Source: Caulobacter sp. RHG1 | GTDB taxonomy: Bacteria; Pseudomonadota; Alphaproteobacteria; Caulobacterales; Caulobacteraceae | Assembly: GCF_013181195.1 (NCBI RefSeq) | Contig: NZ_SMZP01000003.1 | Span: 620,001-684,000, forward strand | Direction: 5' to 3' | DNA length: 64,000 nucleotides | Part shown: positions 11,010 through 20,500 of the stretch, piece after piece | How positions within the stretch are numbered: position 1 is the first letter of the stretch | Layout: the number at the start of each line of letters is the position of its first letter | Notes under the pieces: generated by a model | What the model saw: the letters and a program-made list of their open reading frames with translations, nothing else | The model's database searches: none | Told to the model about the DNA's origin: nothing | Translations under genes and position numbers: made by a program

Positions 11010-11143
11010 CCTTGTCCTCCCTGTGTGTTGTCCACAGCATGACGCTGGGAAAGCCTCCAGCGCAAGTGTGACGTTTTGGGGTCGGCGGGTCCCCGTTTCG
11101 GGCGTAAAGCGTCCCCTCCTGTTCTTCCCGAAGGCGTCTTCCC

Positions 11144-11899
11144 ATGCTGCTCGCGCTGTCCACTTGGTCCGAGATCGAGACCCGCATCCAGACCGACAAG
11201 ACCGTGGTGGTGCCGATCGGCTCCAACGAGCAGCACGGTCCGACGGGGCTTTTAGGCACCGACTGGCTGTGCCCCGAGATCATCGCCCACGAGGCCAGCA
11301 AGCGCGCCAACGACAGGATTCTGGTGGCCCCGACCTTCAACATCGGCATGGCCCAGCACCACCTGGCCTTCCCAGGCACCATTTTCCTGCGGCCGTCGAC
11401 CTTCATCGCCGCGATCGGCGACTGGGTGCGCTCGCTGGGCGCGCATGGCTTCACGCGGATCTATTTCCTGAACGGCCACGGGGGCAATGTCGCCTCGATC
11501 GAGGCGGCGTTCTCGGAGATCTATGCCGACTACAGCTTCCGCCAGGCCCGCGCGCCGTTCGCCCTGAAGCTGAAGAACTGGTGGGACTTGGCCGGCGTCA
11601 ACGCCCTGGCCAACCGCCAATTCCCGACCGGCCACGGCAGCCACGCCACGCCGTCCGAGATCGCCGTCACCCAGTGGGCCTATCCCGAGACGATCAAGAC
11701 CACGGCCTATGAGCCGAAGATCGCCCCGACCGGCCCGATCCGCGAGTCCCTGGACTTCCGCGCCCGCTACGCCGACGGCCGCATGGGTTCCGACCCGGCC
11801 CAGGCCACCCCGGAAAAGGGCGGCGAACTGGTCGACATGGCCGCCAACGCCCTGCTTGAAGACATCGCTGCGTTCGGAGCCGAGAAGGCGCCGGCCTAA
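11144..11899 (+). CDS. Creatininase-family amidohydrolase
   Basis: This 251-residue protein belongs to the creatinine amidohydrolase fold. Metal-binding motifs are GSNEQHGP and GTDWLCPE near residues 26-44 and NGHGGN near 112. The family includes creatininases, F420 ligase-like and mycofactocin-related proteins, so the substrate cannot be read from sequence; no creatine pathway genes are nearby. The usual GPHLPL is GPTGLL here, a change next to the metal site that argues against true creatininase. The start is weak, with AAGG 8 or so bases upstream. It converges on the XdhC-like gene, overlapping by 4 bases. Confidence 0.85.
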   Translation: MLLALSTWSEIETRIQTDKTVVVPIGSNEQHGPTGLLGTDWLCPEIIAHEASKRANDRILVAPTFNIGMAQHHLAFPGTIFLRPSTFIAAIGDWVRSLGAHGFTRIYFLNGHGGNVASIEAAFSEIYADYSFRQARAPFALKLKNWWDLAGVNALANRQFPTGHGSHATPSEIAVTQWAYPETIKTTAYEPKIAPTGPIRESLDFRARYADGRMGSDPAQATPEKGGELVDMAANALLEDIAAFGAEKAPA

Positions 11900-12882
11900 G
11901 CCTCGACCACCCTACGCTCCAGCGCCGGCTGGCCGTGGCGCGTGGCCATGATCTCGCCGATCACCGCCACGGCGACCTCGAACGGGGCCTTGCCGCCCAG
12001 GTCCAGGCCGATCGGGGCGCGCAGCTTTGCGAAGTCCCGCTCGGTCAGGCCGGCGGCCCGCGCCCGGGCGATCCGTTCGGGCAGGCGTCGCCGCGCGCCC
12101 AGTAGGCCGACATAGGGCGCGGACGAGGGCAGGGCGGCCATCAGAGCTTCGTGGTCGTGCTCCAGGTCGTGGCCGCAGATCGCCACGGCGGTCCAGCGAT
12201 CCAGGCCGATCGCGGCCAGGGCCTCGGGGACCGGCTCGCGGCGATAGGCGACGCCTGGCAGCGGCGGCGGGGCGGTCGGCCCCTTGGGTCGGACTAGCCA
12301 AGTTTCGAAACCAGCCTGGGCGCCTAGACTGGCGGTCGCCAGGGCCGTGGGATCGCCGCCCAGCACGACCAAGCGCGGCAAGGGGTCGAAAGCGCGTTCG
12401 AAGGCGCCGGCCCAGGGCGCCTGCGGCTCCTCGACGCACAGGCGCTTCTCGCCGTCGCTGAGCCAGAAGGCCGGCGCCCGTGCAGCGGCCAGGTCCAGCA
12501 GCGTGCGGGCGGCCGGATCGTCAGGCGCGATCTTCTCGACCAGGATCTCGATCCGCGCGCCGCATAGCAGGCGGATGTCCGGCCAGGGGCTGCCCTCGCC
12601 ATAGACGAGCCGACGCGGACGGCCGTCCTCCAGACAGGCGCGGGCGTGCGCTTCGACGTCGGCCTCAATGCAGCCGCCCGACAAAAAGCCGGAAACAATT
12701 TTTTCGCCGAACACCATCTGGGCGCCGACAGGACGCGGCCCGCCGCCGCTCAATCCGACGATCGTCGCCAGGGCGGCCGGACCGCGCGAAAGCGCCGTGG
12801 ACAAGGCCGGACGGGCGTCATCGACCATGCCGTAGAGGGGCCAATGGGCGGCGGAAACGGCGTCGAAACGGTCGGTCGTCAT
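11896..12882 (-). CDS. XdhC/CoxI-family protein
   Basis: The start is placed at ATG 12882 (MTTDRFDAV); the open frame upstream to 13209 runs antisense through the aldo/keto reductase gene. The 328-residue product shows the XdhC_CoxI N-terminal signature LSGGCIEADV near residue 57, and a C-terminal Rossmann domain with VVLGGDP and the conserved GLLGARRR. XdhC proteins deliver sulfurated molybdenum cofactor to xanthine dehydrogenase-type enzymes. No molybdoenzyme is visible in the window, so the client is elsewhere. It is divergent from the aldo/keto reductase gene. Confidence 0.85.
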   Translation of the reverse strand: MTTDRFDAVSAAHWPLYGMVDDARPALSTALSRGPAALATIVGLSGGGPRPVGAQMVFGEKIVSGFLSGGCIEADVEAHARACLEDGRPRRLVYGEGSPWPDIRLLCGARIEILVEKIAPDDPAARTLLDLAAARAPAFWLSDGEKRLCVEEPQAPWAGAFERAFDPLPRLVVLGGDPTALATASLGAQAGFETWLVRPKGPTAPPPLPGVAYRREPVPEALAAIGLDRWTAVAICGHDLEHDHEALMAALPSSAPYVGLLGARRRLPERIARARAAGLTERDFAKLRAPIGLDLGGKAPFEVAVAVIGEIMATRHGQPALERRVVEA

Positions 12883-12976
12883 CGGGGCGACTTTAACCCC
12901 TCGGCAAGGTTCCAGAAACCGGATGTTCAAACCTTGGCGCGTACCGTTCGCATCTGTTGTGGTTTTTGGCGCACGG

Positions 12977-13861
12977 ATGGCGATGTCCATTTCGGTTTCA
13001 AAACTTGGTCTGGCTGCGGCCCAGTTCGGTCTCGACGGCGGAAGCTCGTCGGCGCCGCGCGGTCGCTCGCCCGAAGCCGAGACCCGCGACATGCTCAACA
13101 TCGCCTGCCGCGCCGGCCTGTCGGTTCTGGACGCCTCGGGTCTGTACGGACGCGCCGAGACCCTGCTGGGCGACCTGATCCCGCGTCCCGTGCCGTTCCG
13201 CGTCACCATCGCCGCCGCCCGCGCCGATCGTGGTCCCGACTATGTCGAGGCCGAGGCCCGCGCCACGCTGCGCCGCCTGGGCGTCGAACGCGCTGACTCG
13301 ATCATCGTCCACTCGCCCGCCGAGCTGTGCGGCGTGCATGGCGCTGGCCTGTGGGATCGCCTGCAGCGCCTGAAGGATCAGGGCCTGTTCGCCAAGATCG
13401 GCGTCGCCGCTCACGCCACCGACGATCCGGTCGGCGTCGCCAAACGCTTCAAGCCCGACATCCTGCAAGCCCCGGCCTCGCTGCTCGATCAGCGCCTGCT
13501 GGCCGACGGCTCGCTGCAACGCATCGCCGGCATGGGCGTCGAGGTGCACCTTCGCTCGATCTTCCTGAACGGCCTGCTGTTCCTGCCGCCCGATCGCGTC
13601 CCCGCCCAGCTGAAGGGCGCTTCGGGCCGTCTGTCGCGCGTGCGCCGGATGATCGCCGAAGGCCGCTCGGATCCGCTTCAGGCCGCGCTGGGTTTCGCCC
13701 TGTCGCGTCCCGAAGGTTCGGCCGTCCTGGTCGGCTGCAACTCGGCCGCCGAGCTGTCGGCCGTGGTCGCCGCCGCCTCCAGCCCGCCGCCGGATCTGGA
13801 CTGGGACGACATGGCCATCGACGATCCAGTCGCGCTCGACCCGCGACGTTGGGTCGCCTGA
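12977..13861 (+). CDS. Aldo/keto reductase-family protein
   Basis: This protein of about 294 residues has an aldo/keto reductase barrel: an N-terminal strand (LGLAAAQFGLDG), the catalytic-Tyr region LDASGLYGRAETLLGD (Asp and Tyr spaced as in the family), and IVHSPAEL where many members have a catalytic His. The C-terminal NADPH-binding part is loose. ATG 12977 and ATG 12983 are both possible and neither has a clear ribosome site; a frame to 12923 is also open. The next gene downstream is an SpsF-like nucleotidyltransferase, and reductases of this kind occur in sugar-modification clusters, so a polysaccharide or glycosylation role is possible but unproven. Confidence 0.75.
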   Translation: MAMSISVSKLGLAAAQFGLDGGSSSAPRGRSPEAETRDMLNIACRAGLSVLDASGLYGRAETLLGDLIPRPVPFRVTIAAARADRGPDYVEAEARATLRRLGVERADSIIVHSPAELCGVHGAGLWDRLQRLKDQGLFAKIGVAAHATDDPVGVAKRFKPDILQAPASLLDQRLLADGSLQRIAGMGVEVHLRSIFLNGLLFLPPDRVPAQLKGASGRLSRVRRMIAEGRSDPLQAALGFALSRPEGSAVLVGCNSAAELSAVVAAASSPPPDLDWDDMAIDDPVALDPRRWVA

Positions 13862-14006
13862 CCAAACCCTAGAATCACGTTCGAGACTGCTTGCAGATCG
13901 CGGTCGCTCACGCGTCCCCGATCGCCTGTTCATGTCTCGTAAGCTTCTGATTCACCTGGATTTTATGAATCCCAACTAGCCTGCTCTCAATAAAGGGAGA
14001 CGCGTC

Positions 14007-14711
14007 ATGATCCTCGCCGTCCTGCAGGCCCGCATGGGGTCGTCCCGGTTGCCGGGCAAGTCGATGGCCACTCTCCAGGGCGAGCCGATGATCGTGCGCC
14101 AGCTGGAGCGTCTGCGCGACGCGCGCTGCCTTTCCAAGATCATCGTGGCTACCAGCCAGGACACGACCGATGACGCCTTGGCCGGGTTCCTGGTCTCGCG
14201 CGGCTATACGGTCAATCGCGGGGCCGGCGCCGATATTCTCGCTCGCATCGCCCGTTGCGTCGACGCCATCAGCTCGGTGAGCCATGTGGTCCGTCTGAAG
14301 GGCGACGCGCCGTTCATGGATCCGGGCGTCGTGGACGAGGCTGTTCGCCTGGCTCTGGCCAGCGGCGCCGACTACACCTCCAACCGCGTGCATCGCACCT
14401 ATCCGGCTGGTCTCGAGGTCGAGGTCATCAAGGCCTCGGTGCTGCGCGCCGCCGCCGCCGAGGAGCGTGATCCGCAGGCCCGCATCTCGCCGACCGCCGC
14501 CATTCGCAGCCAGCCCGACCGCTGGACCCAGGCCCATCTGCGCGCCGCGCGGGATTGGTCTAAGCTGGACTGGCGGGTGAAGACCGCCGCGGACCTGGCG
14601 TTCGCGCGCTCGGTCTATGACGCCTTGCACCCGGTCGATCCGGGCTTCCGGATGACCGATGTGCTGGATCTCGTGGAGAGCCGCCAGGACATTGGGCGGT
14701 TCGCGGCCTGA
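14007..14711 (+). CDS. SpsF/CMP-sugar synthetase-like nucleotidyltransferase
   Basis: This is a 234-residue GT-A-fold protein. The N-terminal LQARMGSSRLPGK is the nucleotide-binding loop shared by CMP-sialic acid synthetases and the spore-coat/flagellin-glycosylation SpsF group, and RLKGDAPFMDP matches the metal-binding GDxPf/D region. A good ribosome site (GGGAG) precedes the ATG. The aldo/keto reductase upstream may belong to the same process, although 145 bases separate them. Caulobacter glycosylates flagellin with a nonulosonic acid; whether this gene contributes cannot be decided here. Confidence 0.8.
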   Translation: MILAVLQARMGSSRLPGKSMATLQGEPMIVRQLERLRDARCLSKIIVATSQDTTDDALAGFLVSRGYTVNRGAGADILARIARCVDAISSVSHVVRLKGDAPFMDPGVVDEAVRLALASGADYTSNRVHRTYPAGLEVEVIKASVLRAAAAEERDPQARISPTAAIRSQPDRWTQAHLRAARDWSKLDWRVKTAADLAFARSVYDALHPVDPGFRMTDVLDLVESRQDIGRFAA

Positions 14712-14718
14712 TACTCTG

Positions 14719-14817
14719 TGCGTCCTTCGAGGCCCGCTGCGCGGGCGCCTCAGGATGAGGAAATCAGAAATCCCCTCATCCTGAGGTGCGAGGCGAAGCC
14801 GAGCCTCGAAGGACGCA
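14719..14817. repeat. Palindromic intergenic repeat (about 99 bp)
   Basis: The outer arms TGCGTCCTTCGAGGC (14719-14733) and GCCTCGAAGGACGCA (14803-14817) are perfect reverse complements, and inner arms (14747-14760 and 14774-14787) pair around CCTCATCCTGAGG. The element lies between the SpsF-like gene and the convergent ald stop, and could fold as a long bidirectional hairpin. It looks like the dispersed REP/RPE-type palindromes found in alphaproteobacterial genomes. No second copy occurs in this window. Confidence 0.8.
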
Positions 14818-14823
14818 GTGCGC

Positions 14824-15936
14824 CTACTTCCAAGCCCCGTACGGATCCGCCGAGCTTTTACCCAGCGCCTGGGCCACCGCCGGGTGGGTCAGCTCGCCGG
14901 CCAGAACGTTGAGGCCGCGCGCCAGGTGGACATTCGCCTTCAGTGCGTCCAGGCCCTTGTCGGCTAGGGCCAGGCCGAACGGCAGGGTCGCATTGCCCAG
15001 GGCTTCCGACGACGTCCGAGGAGCCGCGCCCGGCATGTTGGCCACGCAGTAGTGGACGACGCCGTCGACGACATAGGTCGGTTCGGCGTGGGTGGTCGGC
15101 TTGCTGGTCTCGAAGCAGCCGCCCTGGTCGATCGAGACGTCGACCAGCACCGAGCCCGGTTTCATCTGCGACAGGTGCTCGCGACGGACCAGCTTGGGCG
15201 CGGCTGCGCCGGCGGTCAGCACCGCACCGATCACGACGTCGGCCTTGAGGATCTCTTCCTCCACCGCGCCGAAGGTCGAATAGCGGGTCAGGATGCGGCC
15301 TTGATAAAGGTCGTCCAGCTCGCGCATGCGCGGGATCGAGCGCTCCAGCACCACGACTTCGGCGCCCAGGCCGGCGGCCATGCGCGCGGCGTTGGCGCCG
15401 ACGACGCCGCCACCCAGCACGACCACGCGGGCCGGCGGCACGCCAGGCACGCCCGAGAGCAACAGACCCATGCCGCCATTGTGCTTCAAGAGGCTCTCGG
15501 CCGCCGAATAGATGGCGATTCGGCCGGCCACTTCCGACATCGGGGCCAGCAGCGGCAGGCCACCGTTCGCGTCGGTGACGGTCTCATAGGCGATGGCCGC
15601 CGCGCCGCTCTTCAGCAGGCCTTCGGTCTGGGCCGGATCAGGCGCCAGGTGCAGATAGGTGAAGAGGATGTGGCGCGGCTCAAGCTTTTCCCACTCGACC
15701 TTCTGCGGCTCCTTGACCTTCACGATCATGTCCGCGCCGGCGAAGACGGCGGCGGCGTCCGGGGCGATGGTCGCGCCGGCCTTCACATAGGCCGCGTCGG
15801 CATAGCCGGCGCCGAGGCCCGCGCCGGTCTGGACCAGGACGGTATGGCCGTGCCCGACATATTCGCGGACGGCGGTGGGGGTGAGACCGACCCGGTGTTC
15901 GCCCGGTTTGATCTCGGATGGGACGCCAACGCGCAT
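14824..15936 (-). CDS. ald: Alanine dehydrogenase
   Basis: This cytosolic enzyme interconverts L-alanine and pyruvate plus ammonia with NAD. At 370 residues it is full length. The N-terminus MRVGVPSEIKPGEHRVGL is the family hallmark; the NAD-binding loop VVLGGGVVGANAARMA lies near 170-185, and DVSIDQGGCFE near 268 contains the conserved active-site Asp. The ATG has GGAGG 7 bases upstream. An Lrp/AsnC regulator is divergently transcribed 117 bases away, the usual arrangement for alanine-induced ald control, and a perfect dyad sits between them. Confidence 0.96.
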   Translation of the reverse strand: MRVGVPSEIKPGEHRVGLTPTAVREYVGHGHTVLVQTGAGLGAGYADAAYVKAGATIAPDAAAVFAGADMIVKVKEPQKVEWEKLEPRHILFTYLHLAPDPAQTEGLLKSGAAAIAYETVTDANGGLPLLAPMSEVAGRIAIYSAAESLLKHNGGMGLLLSGVPGVPPARVVVLGGGVVGANAARMAAGLGAEVVVLERSIPRMRELDDLYQGRILTRYSTFGAVEEEILKADVVIGAVLTAGAAAPKLVRREHLSQMKPGSVLVDVSIDQGGCFETSKPTTHAEPTYVVDGVVHYCVANMPGAAPRTSSEALGNATLPFGLALADKGLDALKANVHLARGLNVLAGELTHPAVAQALGKSSADPYGAWK

Positions 15937-16023
15937 GTGCTTCCTCCAAAAGCGCTTTGTCGAAACTGTGCGCTCGGATGCGCGCAGTTTCCCTGAGGAT
16001 TTCGTGGGCCTGCCTCGCTATCG

Positions 16024-16038
16024 CGCAGGAATCCTGCG
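16024..16038. promoter_or_regulatory. Inverted repeat in ald/lrp divergent promoter region
   Basis: CGCAGGA-A-TCCTGCG is a perfect 7+1+7 palindrome, 16 bases upstream of the Lrp-type regulator start and about 90 bases upstream of ald. Lrp/AsnC proteins bind 15-bp imperfect palindromes, so this is a plausible autoregulatory site. Binding is inferred from position and size only. Confidence 0.5.
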
Positions 16039-16053
16039 TGATAACCTTGGCTA

Positions 16054-16527
16054 ATGAAGAAAGCCGCCGTGAACCTGGATGGTTTCGACCGGAAGCTCCT
16101 CCACCTGCTGCAGCGGCGTGGGCGGGCCAGCTATGTGGAAATGGCTGAGGCGGCGAATCTTTCCGAGTCCGCCTGCCTGCGCCGCGTGCGGGCGCTGGAG
16201 GAGGCCGGTGTGATCAGCCGCTACGCCGCGGTGATTGACGAGCGCGCCGTGGGCCTGCCGCTCAGCGTCTTCGTCACCGTCACCCTGTCGTCCCAGGCCG
16301 AGGCCACGCTGAGCGCCTTCGAGAAGGCGGTGGCCAACGTCCGCGAGGTGGCCGAGTGCTACCTGATGACTGGCGGCTCGGACTATCTGCTGCGACTGGT
16401 GGTGCGCGACGTCGACGACCTGGAGCGGGTGCATTCGCAGGAGTTGACCCGCATCCCCGGCGTCGTGCGCGTCAGTTCCAGCATCGCCATGCGAACTGTC
16501 GTTAAGCGCGGCGAACTGCCGCTGTAG
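16054..16527 (+). CDS. Lrp/AsnC-family regulator, probable ald regulator
   Basis: This 157-residue protein has the standard Lrp layout. A winged helix-turn-helix fills residues 8-60 (LDGFDRKLLHLLQRRGRASY, then ESACLRRVRALEEAGVI), and the RAM/ligand-binding beta-alpha domain fills about 70-150 (SGG-type GGSDYLLRLVV, PGVVRVSSSIAM). It is divergent from alanine dehydrogenase, matching the AldR arrangement in which alanine binding switches ald on. The ribosome site before ATG 16054 is weak. The effector is inferred from context. Confidence 0.92.
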   Translation: MKKAAVNLDGFDRKLLHLLQRRGRASYVEMAEAANLSESACLRRVRALEEAGVISRYAAVIDERAVGLPLSVFVTVTLSSQAEATLSAFEKAVANVREVAECYLMTGGSDYLLRLVVRDVDDLERVHSQELTRIPGVVRVSSSIAMRTVVKRGELPL

Positions 16528-16599
16528 CGGCAAGGTTAACCGTTCTTGAGCAGTTGAGATTCTAGCGTTCGCCGACTTCAAATCACGTCGGGGGACGAG

Positions 16600-17421
16600 A
16601 TGGTTTCGAGACGACTCCTGCTGGGGGCTCTGGCGGGACTTGCTGCGCCGGCCATCGCCTTCGCTGAGGGCGACGGCCCCGCGCCCAGCCTGCTGACCCG
16701 GAAGGGCCGCCGCACACGCTCGGCCCTCAAGCATCAGGCCACCGACAAGGCCGCGCTGGACAAGGCGCTGGCCGAGGTCAAGCCGCTGGAGGCCCATCCG
16801 GCCGTCCACACGCCCGCCGCCGAGCCGGCCGTCACGCCCGACGAAGCCCTGGGTCGCCTCAAGCACGGCAACGCCATCTACGCCCGTGGCGGCGCCAACC
16901 TGATGCTGCCGACCATGGCCCGCATCGCCGAGCTGTCGCAGGGCCAGCACCCATTCGCGGTGGTCATCGGCTGCGCCGACAGCCGCACGGCGCCGGAACT
17001 GGTCTTCGACTGCAACATGGGCGAGTTGTTCGTCGTCCGCGTCGCCGGCTCGACCGTCGGCCGCGAGGGCCTGGGCTCGATCCTCTACGCCGTCGAGCAC
17101 CTGGGCGCGCCGCTGATCGTCGTGCTGGGCCATACCAAGTGCGGCGCGGTCGGCGCGGCCGTGGACGTCGCCAAGAAGCACACCGAGATGCATGGGGCGC
17201 TGCAGGAGATGGTGCTGCCGATCATCCCGGCCGTGCTGGAAGCTGACGAGACCCACCCGGCCGACCTGCAGGACGCCGCCATCCGCCGCAATGTCCGAGA
17301 CATCGCCGGCCGTCTCAAGCGCGCCGACGAGGTCCTGACCGAACGCATCGCCGACGGCCGCCTGAAGGTGGTCTCGGCCTGCTACGATCTCGGGACCGGG
17401 GTGGTCAGCTTCGACACCTGA
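16600..17421 (+). CDS. Exported beta-class carbonic anhydrase
   Basis: This 273-residue enzyme converts CO2 and water to bicarbonate. Unlike the cytosolic enzyme at 24.7 kb it begins with an export signal (RRLLLGALAGLAAPAIAFA, twin arginine at residues 4-5, possibly Tat). The catalytic domain follows a linker of about 60 residues; zinc ligands are seen in GCADSRTAPE and GHTKCGAV. Beta carbonic anhydrases are usually cytosolic, so a periplasmic form is less common. It lies directly before the alpha-2-macroglobulin gene but 83 bases away, with no sign of co-translation. Confidence 0.9.
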   Translation: MVSRRLLLGALAGLAAPAIAFAEGDGPAPSLLTRKGRRTRSALKHQATDKAALDKALAEVKPLEAHPAVHTPAAEPAVTPDEALGRLKHGNAIYARGGANLMLPTMARIAELSQGQHPFAVVIGCADSRTAPELVFDCNMGELFVVRVAGSTVGREGLGSILYAVEHLGAPLIVVLGHTKCGAVGAAVDVAKKHTEMHGALQEMVLPIIPAVLEADETHPADLQDAAIRRNVRDIAGRLKRADEVLTERIADGRLKVVSACYDLGTGVVSFDT

Positions 17422-17504
17422 GGCTGTCATCCACCTGCCGTTGACCCCCGCTCGCGCTTAGGCTCAAGTCGCCTGAACAAAAGCATGATCGTGTGGGGTT
17501 ACGG

Positions 17505-20500
17505 ATGTCGACGGATCAGACGCCGCCGGAAGGCGCGCCGAACGGCTCCTCGCAGGACAAATCTTTCAAAGGCCGGTGGGCGAAGCTGCGTGACGGCGTC
17601 TCCGCGCGCTGGCCCGCCGGGCTGAAAGGCCCCGTGGCCATCGCCGTGGCGGCGGCCCTCGCGGCCGGCTTCGGCGGCGGTTTCGCGGTCGGCAAGGGCG
17701 GCTGGTTCTTCGGCGGCGGCAAGCCGGCCGGGGCCGAATCAGTCAAGGGCGAGAGCTGGTCGCTATTCGGCAAGCCGCGTGGCGCGGGCGCGCCGCGTCG
17801 TGGCATCCCCAAGCCTGAAGGGTTCGCCGTCTGGCAGACGCGCGTCGACAGCAGCGGCGCCGATCCGCTGGCCTGCATCCGCATGTCCAAGGACCTGGAT
17901 GCGTCCAAGTCCTATGCCGACTTCGTGCTGGTCTCGCCGGACCTGGGCCGTCAGCCGTCGGTCCGCGTCAAGGGCGACGAGCTGTGCCTGGGCGGCATCG
18001 GCTTCACGGATCACCGCGTCACCCTGTTGAAGGGCCTGCCGGCCAAGGGCGGTGAGACCCTGACCGCCAACGCCGACGTCGACTTCACCTTCGGCGAGAA
18101 GCCGCCCTATGTCGGCTTCGCCGGTGATGGCGTGATCCTGCCGCGCGAGGAAGCCGACGGCGTCGGCATCGAGACGATCAATGTGCAGACCCTGGCCATC
18201 GAGGTCTGGCGCATTCCGGACCGCAACCTGGTCCGCAAATCGATCTCCGCCCCCGATCCGACCGGCGAAGGCGACTGGGCCGGCGACTATGGCGACGACT
18301 CGGTCGGCGACGACGGGCGCCGCGTCTGGAAGGGGACCGTGCAGGTCACCGGCGGCGCGACGGGCCAGAAGGCGACCACCGTCTTCCCTCTGGGCGCGGT
18401 GCTGAAGGACATGAAGGCCGGCGCCTTCGTTATCAAGGCGCGCGACGCCTCGGGCGCTCGCTCGACTGAAGACGACAGCGGCGACAACAATCCCGCCCAG
18501 GCCCGCCGCTGGATCGTGTTCACCGACATGGCCATGCTGGCCTATGACGGCTCGGAAAGCCTGGACGTCGTGGTCCGCTCGCTGAAGACCGCCAAGACCC
18601 TGTCGGGTGTGCGTGTGGCGCTGGTCGCCGCCGACGGCGAGTCGCTGGCGGAAAGCAACAGCGACGCCGACGGCCGCGTGCGCTTCCTGCGTCCGCTGCT
18701 GAAGGGCCAGGGCGCCGAGCGCGCCAAGATGGTCATGGCCTATGGCCCGCAGGGCGATCTGGCCGTGCTGGACCTGGACCGCTCGCCAGTCGACCTTTCC
18801 AAGCAGGGCGTCGGCGGCCGCACCGAGGGCGGCGTCGGCGGACGCAGCGTCGCCTCCGACATCGACGGCTATCTCTATGCCGACCGCGGCATCTATCGGC
18901 CTGGCGAGACGGTGCACCTGACCGCCATGGTCCGAGACCGGATGGCCAAGGCCGTTTCCGACCGCAAGGGCGAGATCGTCGTCAAGCGTCCGTCGGGCGT
19001 GGAGTTCAAGCGCTACCCGTTCGGCCAGGCCAACGCCGGCGCCGTGCTGGCCGACATTGCTCTACCGCGCTCGGCGCCGCGTGGTCGGTGGACCGCCGAA
19101 CTGAAGATCGAGGGCATCGAGGAGGCGTCGGGCAGCCTGTCGTTCTCGGTCGAGGACTTCGCCCCGCAGCGCCTGGCCGTCACCGCGACGGGCCAGGAAG
19201 CCAACCCGGTGCGCGCCGGCGAGACCCGCCAGGTCGATGTCTCGGCCCGCTTCCTCTACGGCGCGCCGGGGGCTGGCCTGCAGACGCAAGGCGAGGCCCG
19301 CCTGCGCGTGGATGCCGACCCGTTCCCGGCCTTCAAGGGCTATGAGTGGGGCGACCAATCCAAGCCCTTCGACGAGAAATATATCGACCTGGGCACGACC
19401 GTCACCGACGGCGAGGGCCGGGCGATCCTGTCGGTGGGCACCAGCGAGGCCGGCGACACCGCTCAGCCGCTGGTCGCCGCCGTCACGGCGTCGGTCTTCG
19501 AGCCCGGCGGCCGCCCGGTCCGCGAGGGCGTGGACCTGAAGGTGCGCGGCAAGGCGCTGTACTACGGCGTCAAGGTCGACCAGGGCGAGGCCGGCAAGGG
19601 CGATCCGCCCGTCAGCCTCGACATCATCGCCGTCAACGCCGCCGGCCAGCGCGTGGGCGCGACCGCGACCTACACCCTGGTCGCCGAGCGCTGGGACTAT
19701 GACTGGTTCCAGCAGAACGGCCGCTGGCAGTGGCGGCGCACCAGCCGCGACGCCATCGTGGCCAAGACCCAGGTCAATATCGGCGCCGGCTCGCCTGCCA
19801 AGATCACCCGCCGCCTGGGCTGGGGCGACTATCGCCTGGAGATCGAAGGCGCCGACGGCGCGCGCACCGTCACCCGGTTCTCGGCCGGCTGGGGTTCGCC
19901 CGCCAAGGAAGGCGAGGCCCCTGACGTGGTCCGCGTGACCGCCGGAACCAAGACCTACGAGCAAGGCGACACGGTCGAGATCACCCTCAAGCCGCCCTAT
20001 GCCGGCGAGGCGCAGGTCGCCGTCGCCACCGACCGCCTGATCGACTTCAAAACGGTCAGCGTCGGCGAGAACGGGACCACCGTGCGCCTGAAGACGTCGG
20101 CCGCCTGGGGCGGCGGGGCCTATGTCATGGTCAGCGTCGTGCAGCCGCGCGACCCGGTCGCCTCGCCCAAGCCGCGTCGCGCCCTGGGCCTGGTCTACGT
20201 CCCGATCGACCCCAAGGGCCGCAAGCTGACGGTCGACCTCGGCACGCCGACCAAGATCGACAGCAAGGCCCCGGTCGAGATTCCGGTGAAGGTGTCGGGC
20301 ATGGGCCTGGGCCAGAAGGCGCGCGTCACCATCGCCGCCGTGGACGAGGGCATTCTGCGCCTGACCCACCAGGAAAGCCCCGATCCGGTGAAGTGGTACT
20401 TCGGCAAGCGAGCCCTGACGCTCAGCTACCGCGACGACTACGGCCGCCTGCTCGACCCGAACCTGGGCGCGCCGGCCAATGTGAACTTCGGCGGCGACGA

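Noticed and set aside
8322..11042. 906-residue plus-strand frame
   Set aside because: Runs antisense to aldehyde dehydrogenase and the AcoR-like regulator, both supported by catalytic or HTH motifs and ribosome sites. Composition is that of a shadow.
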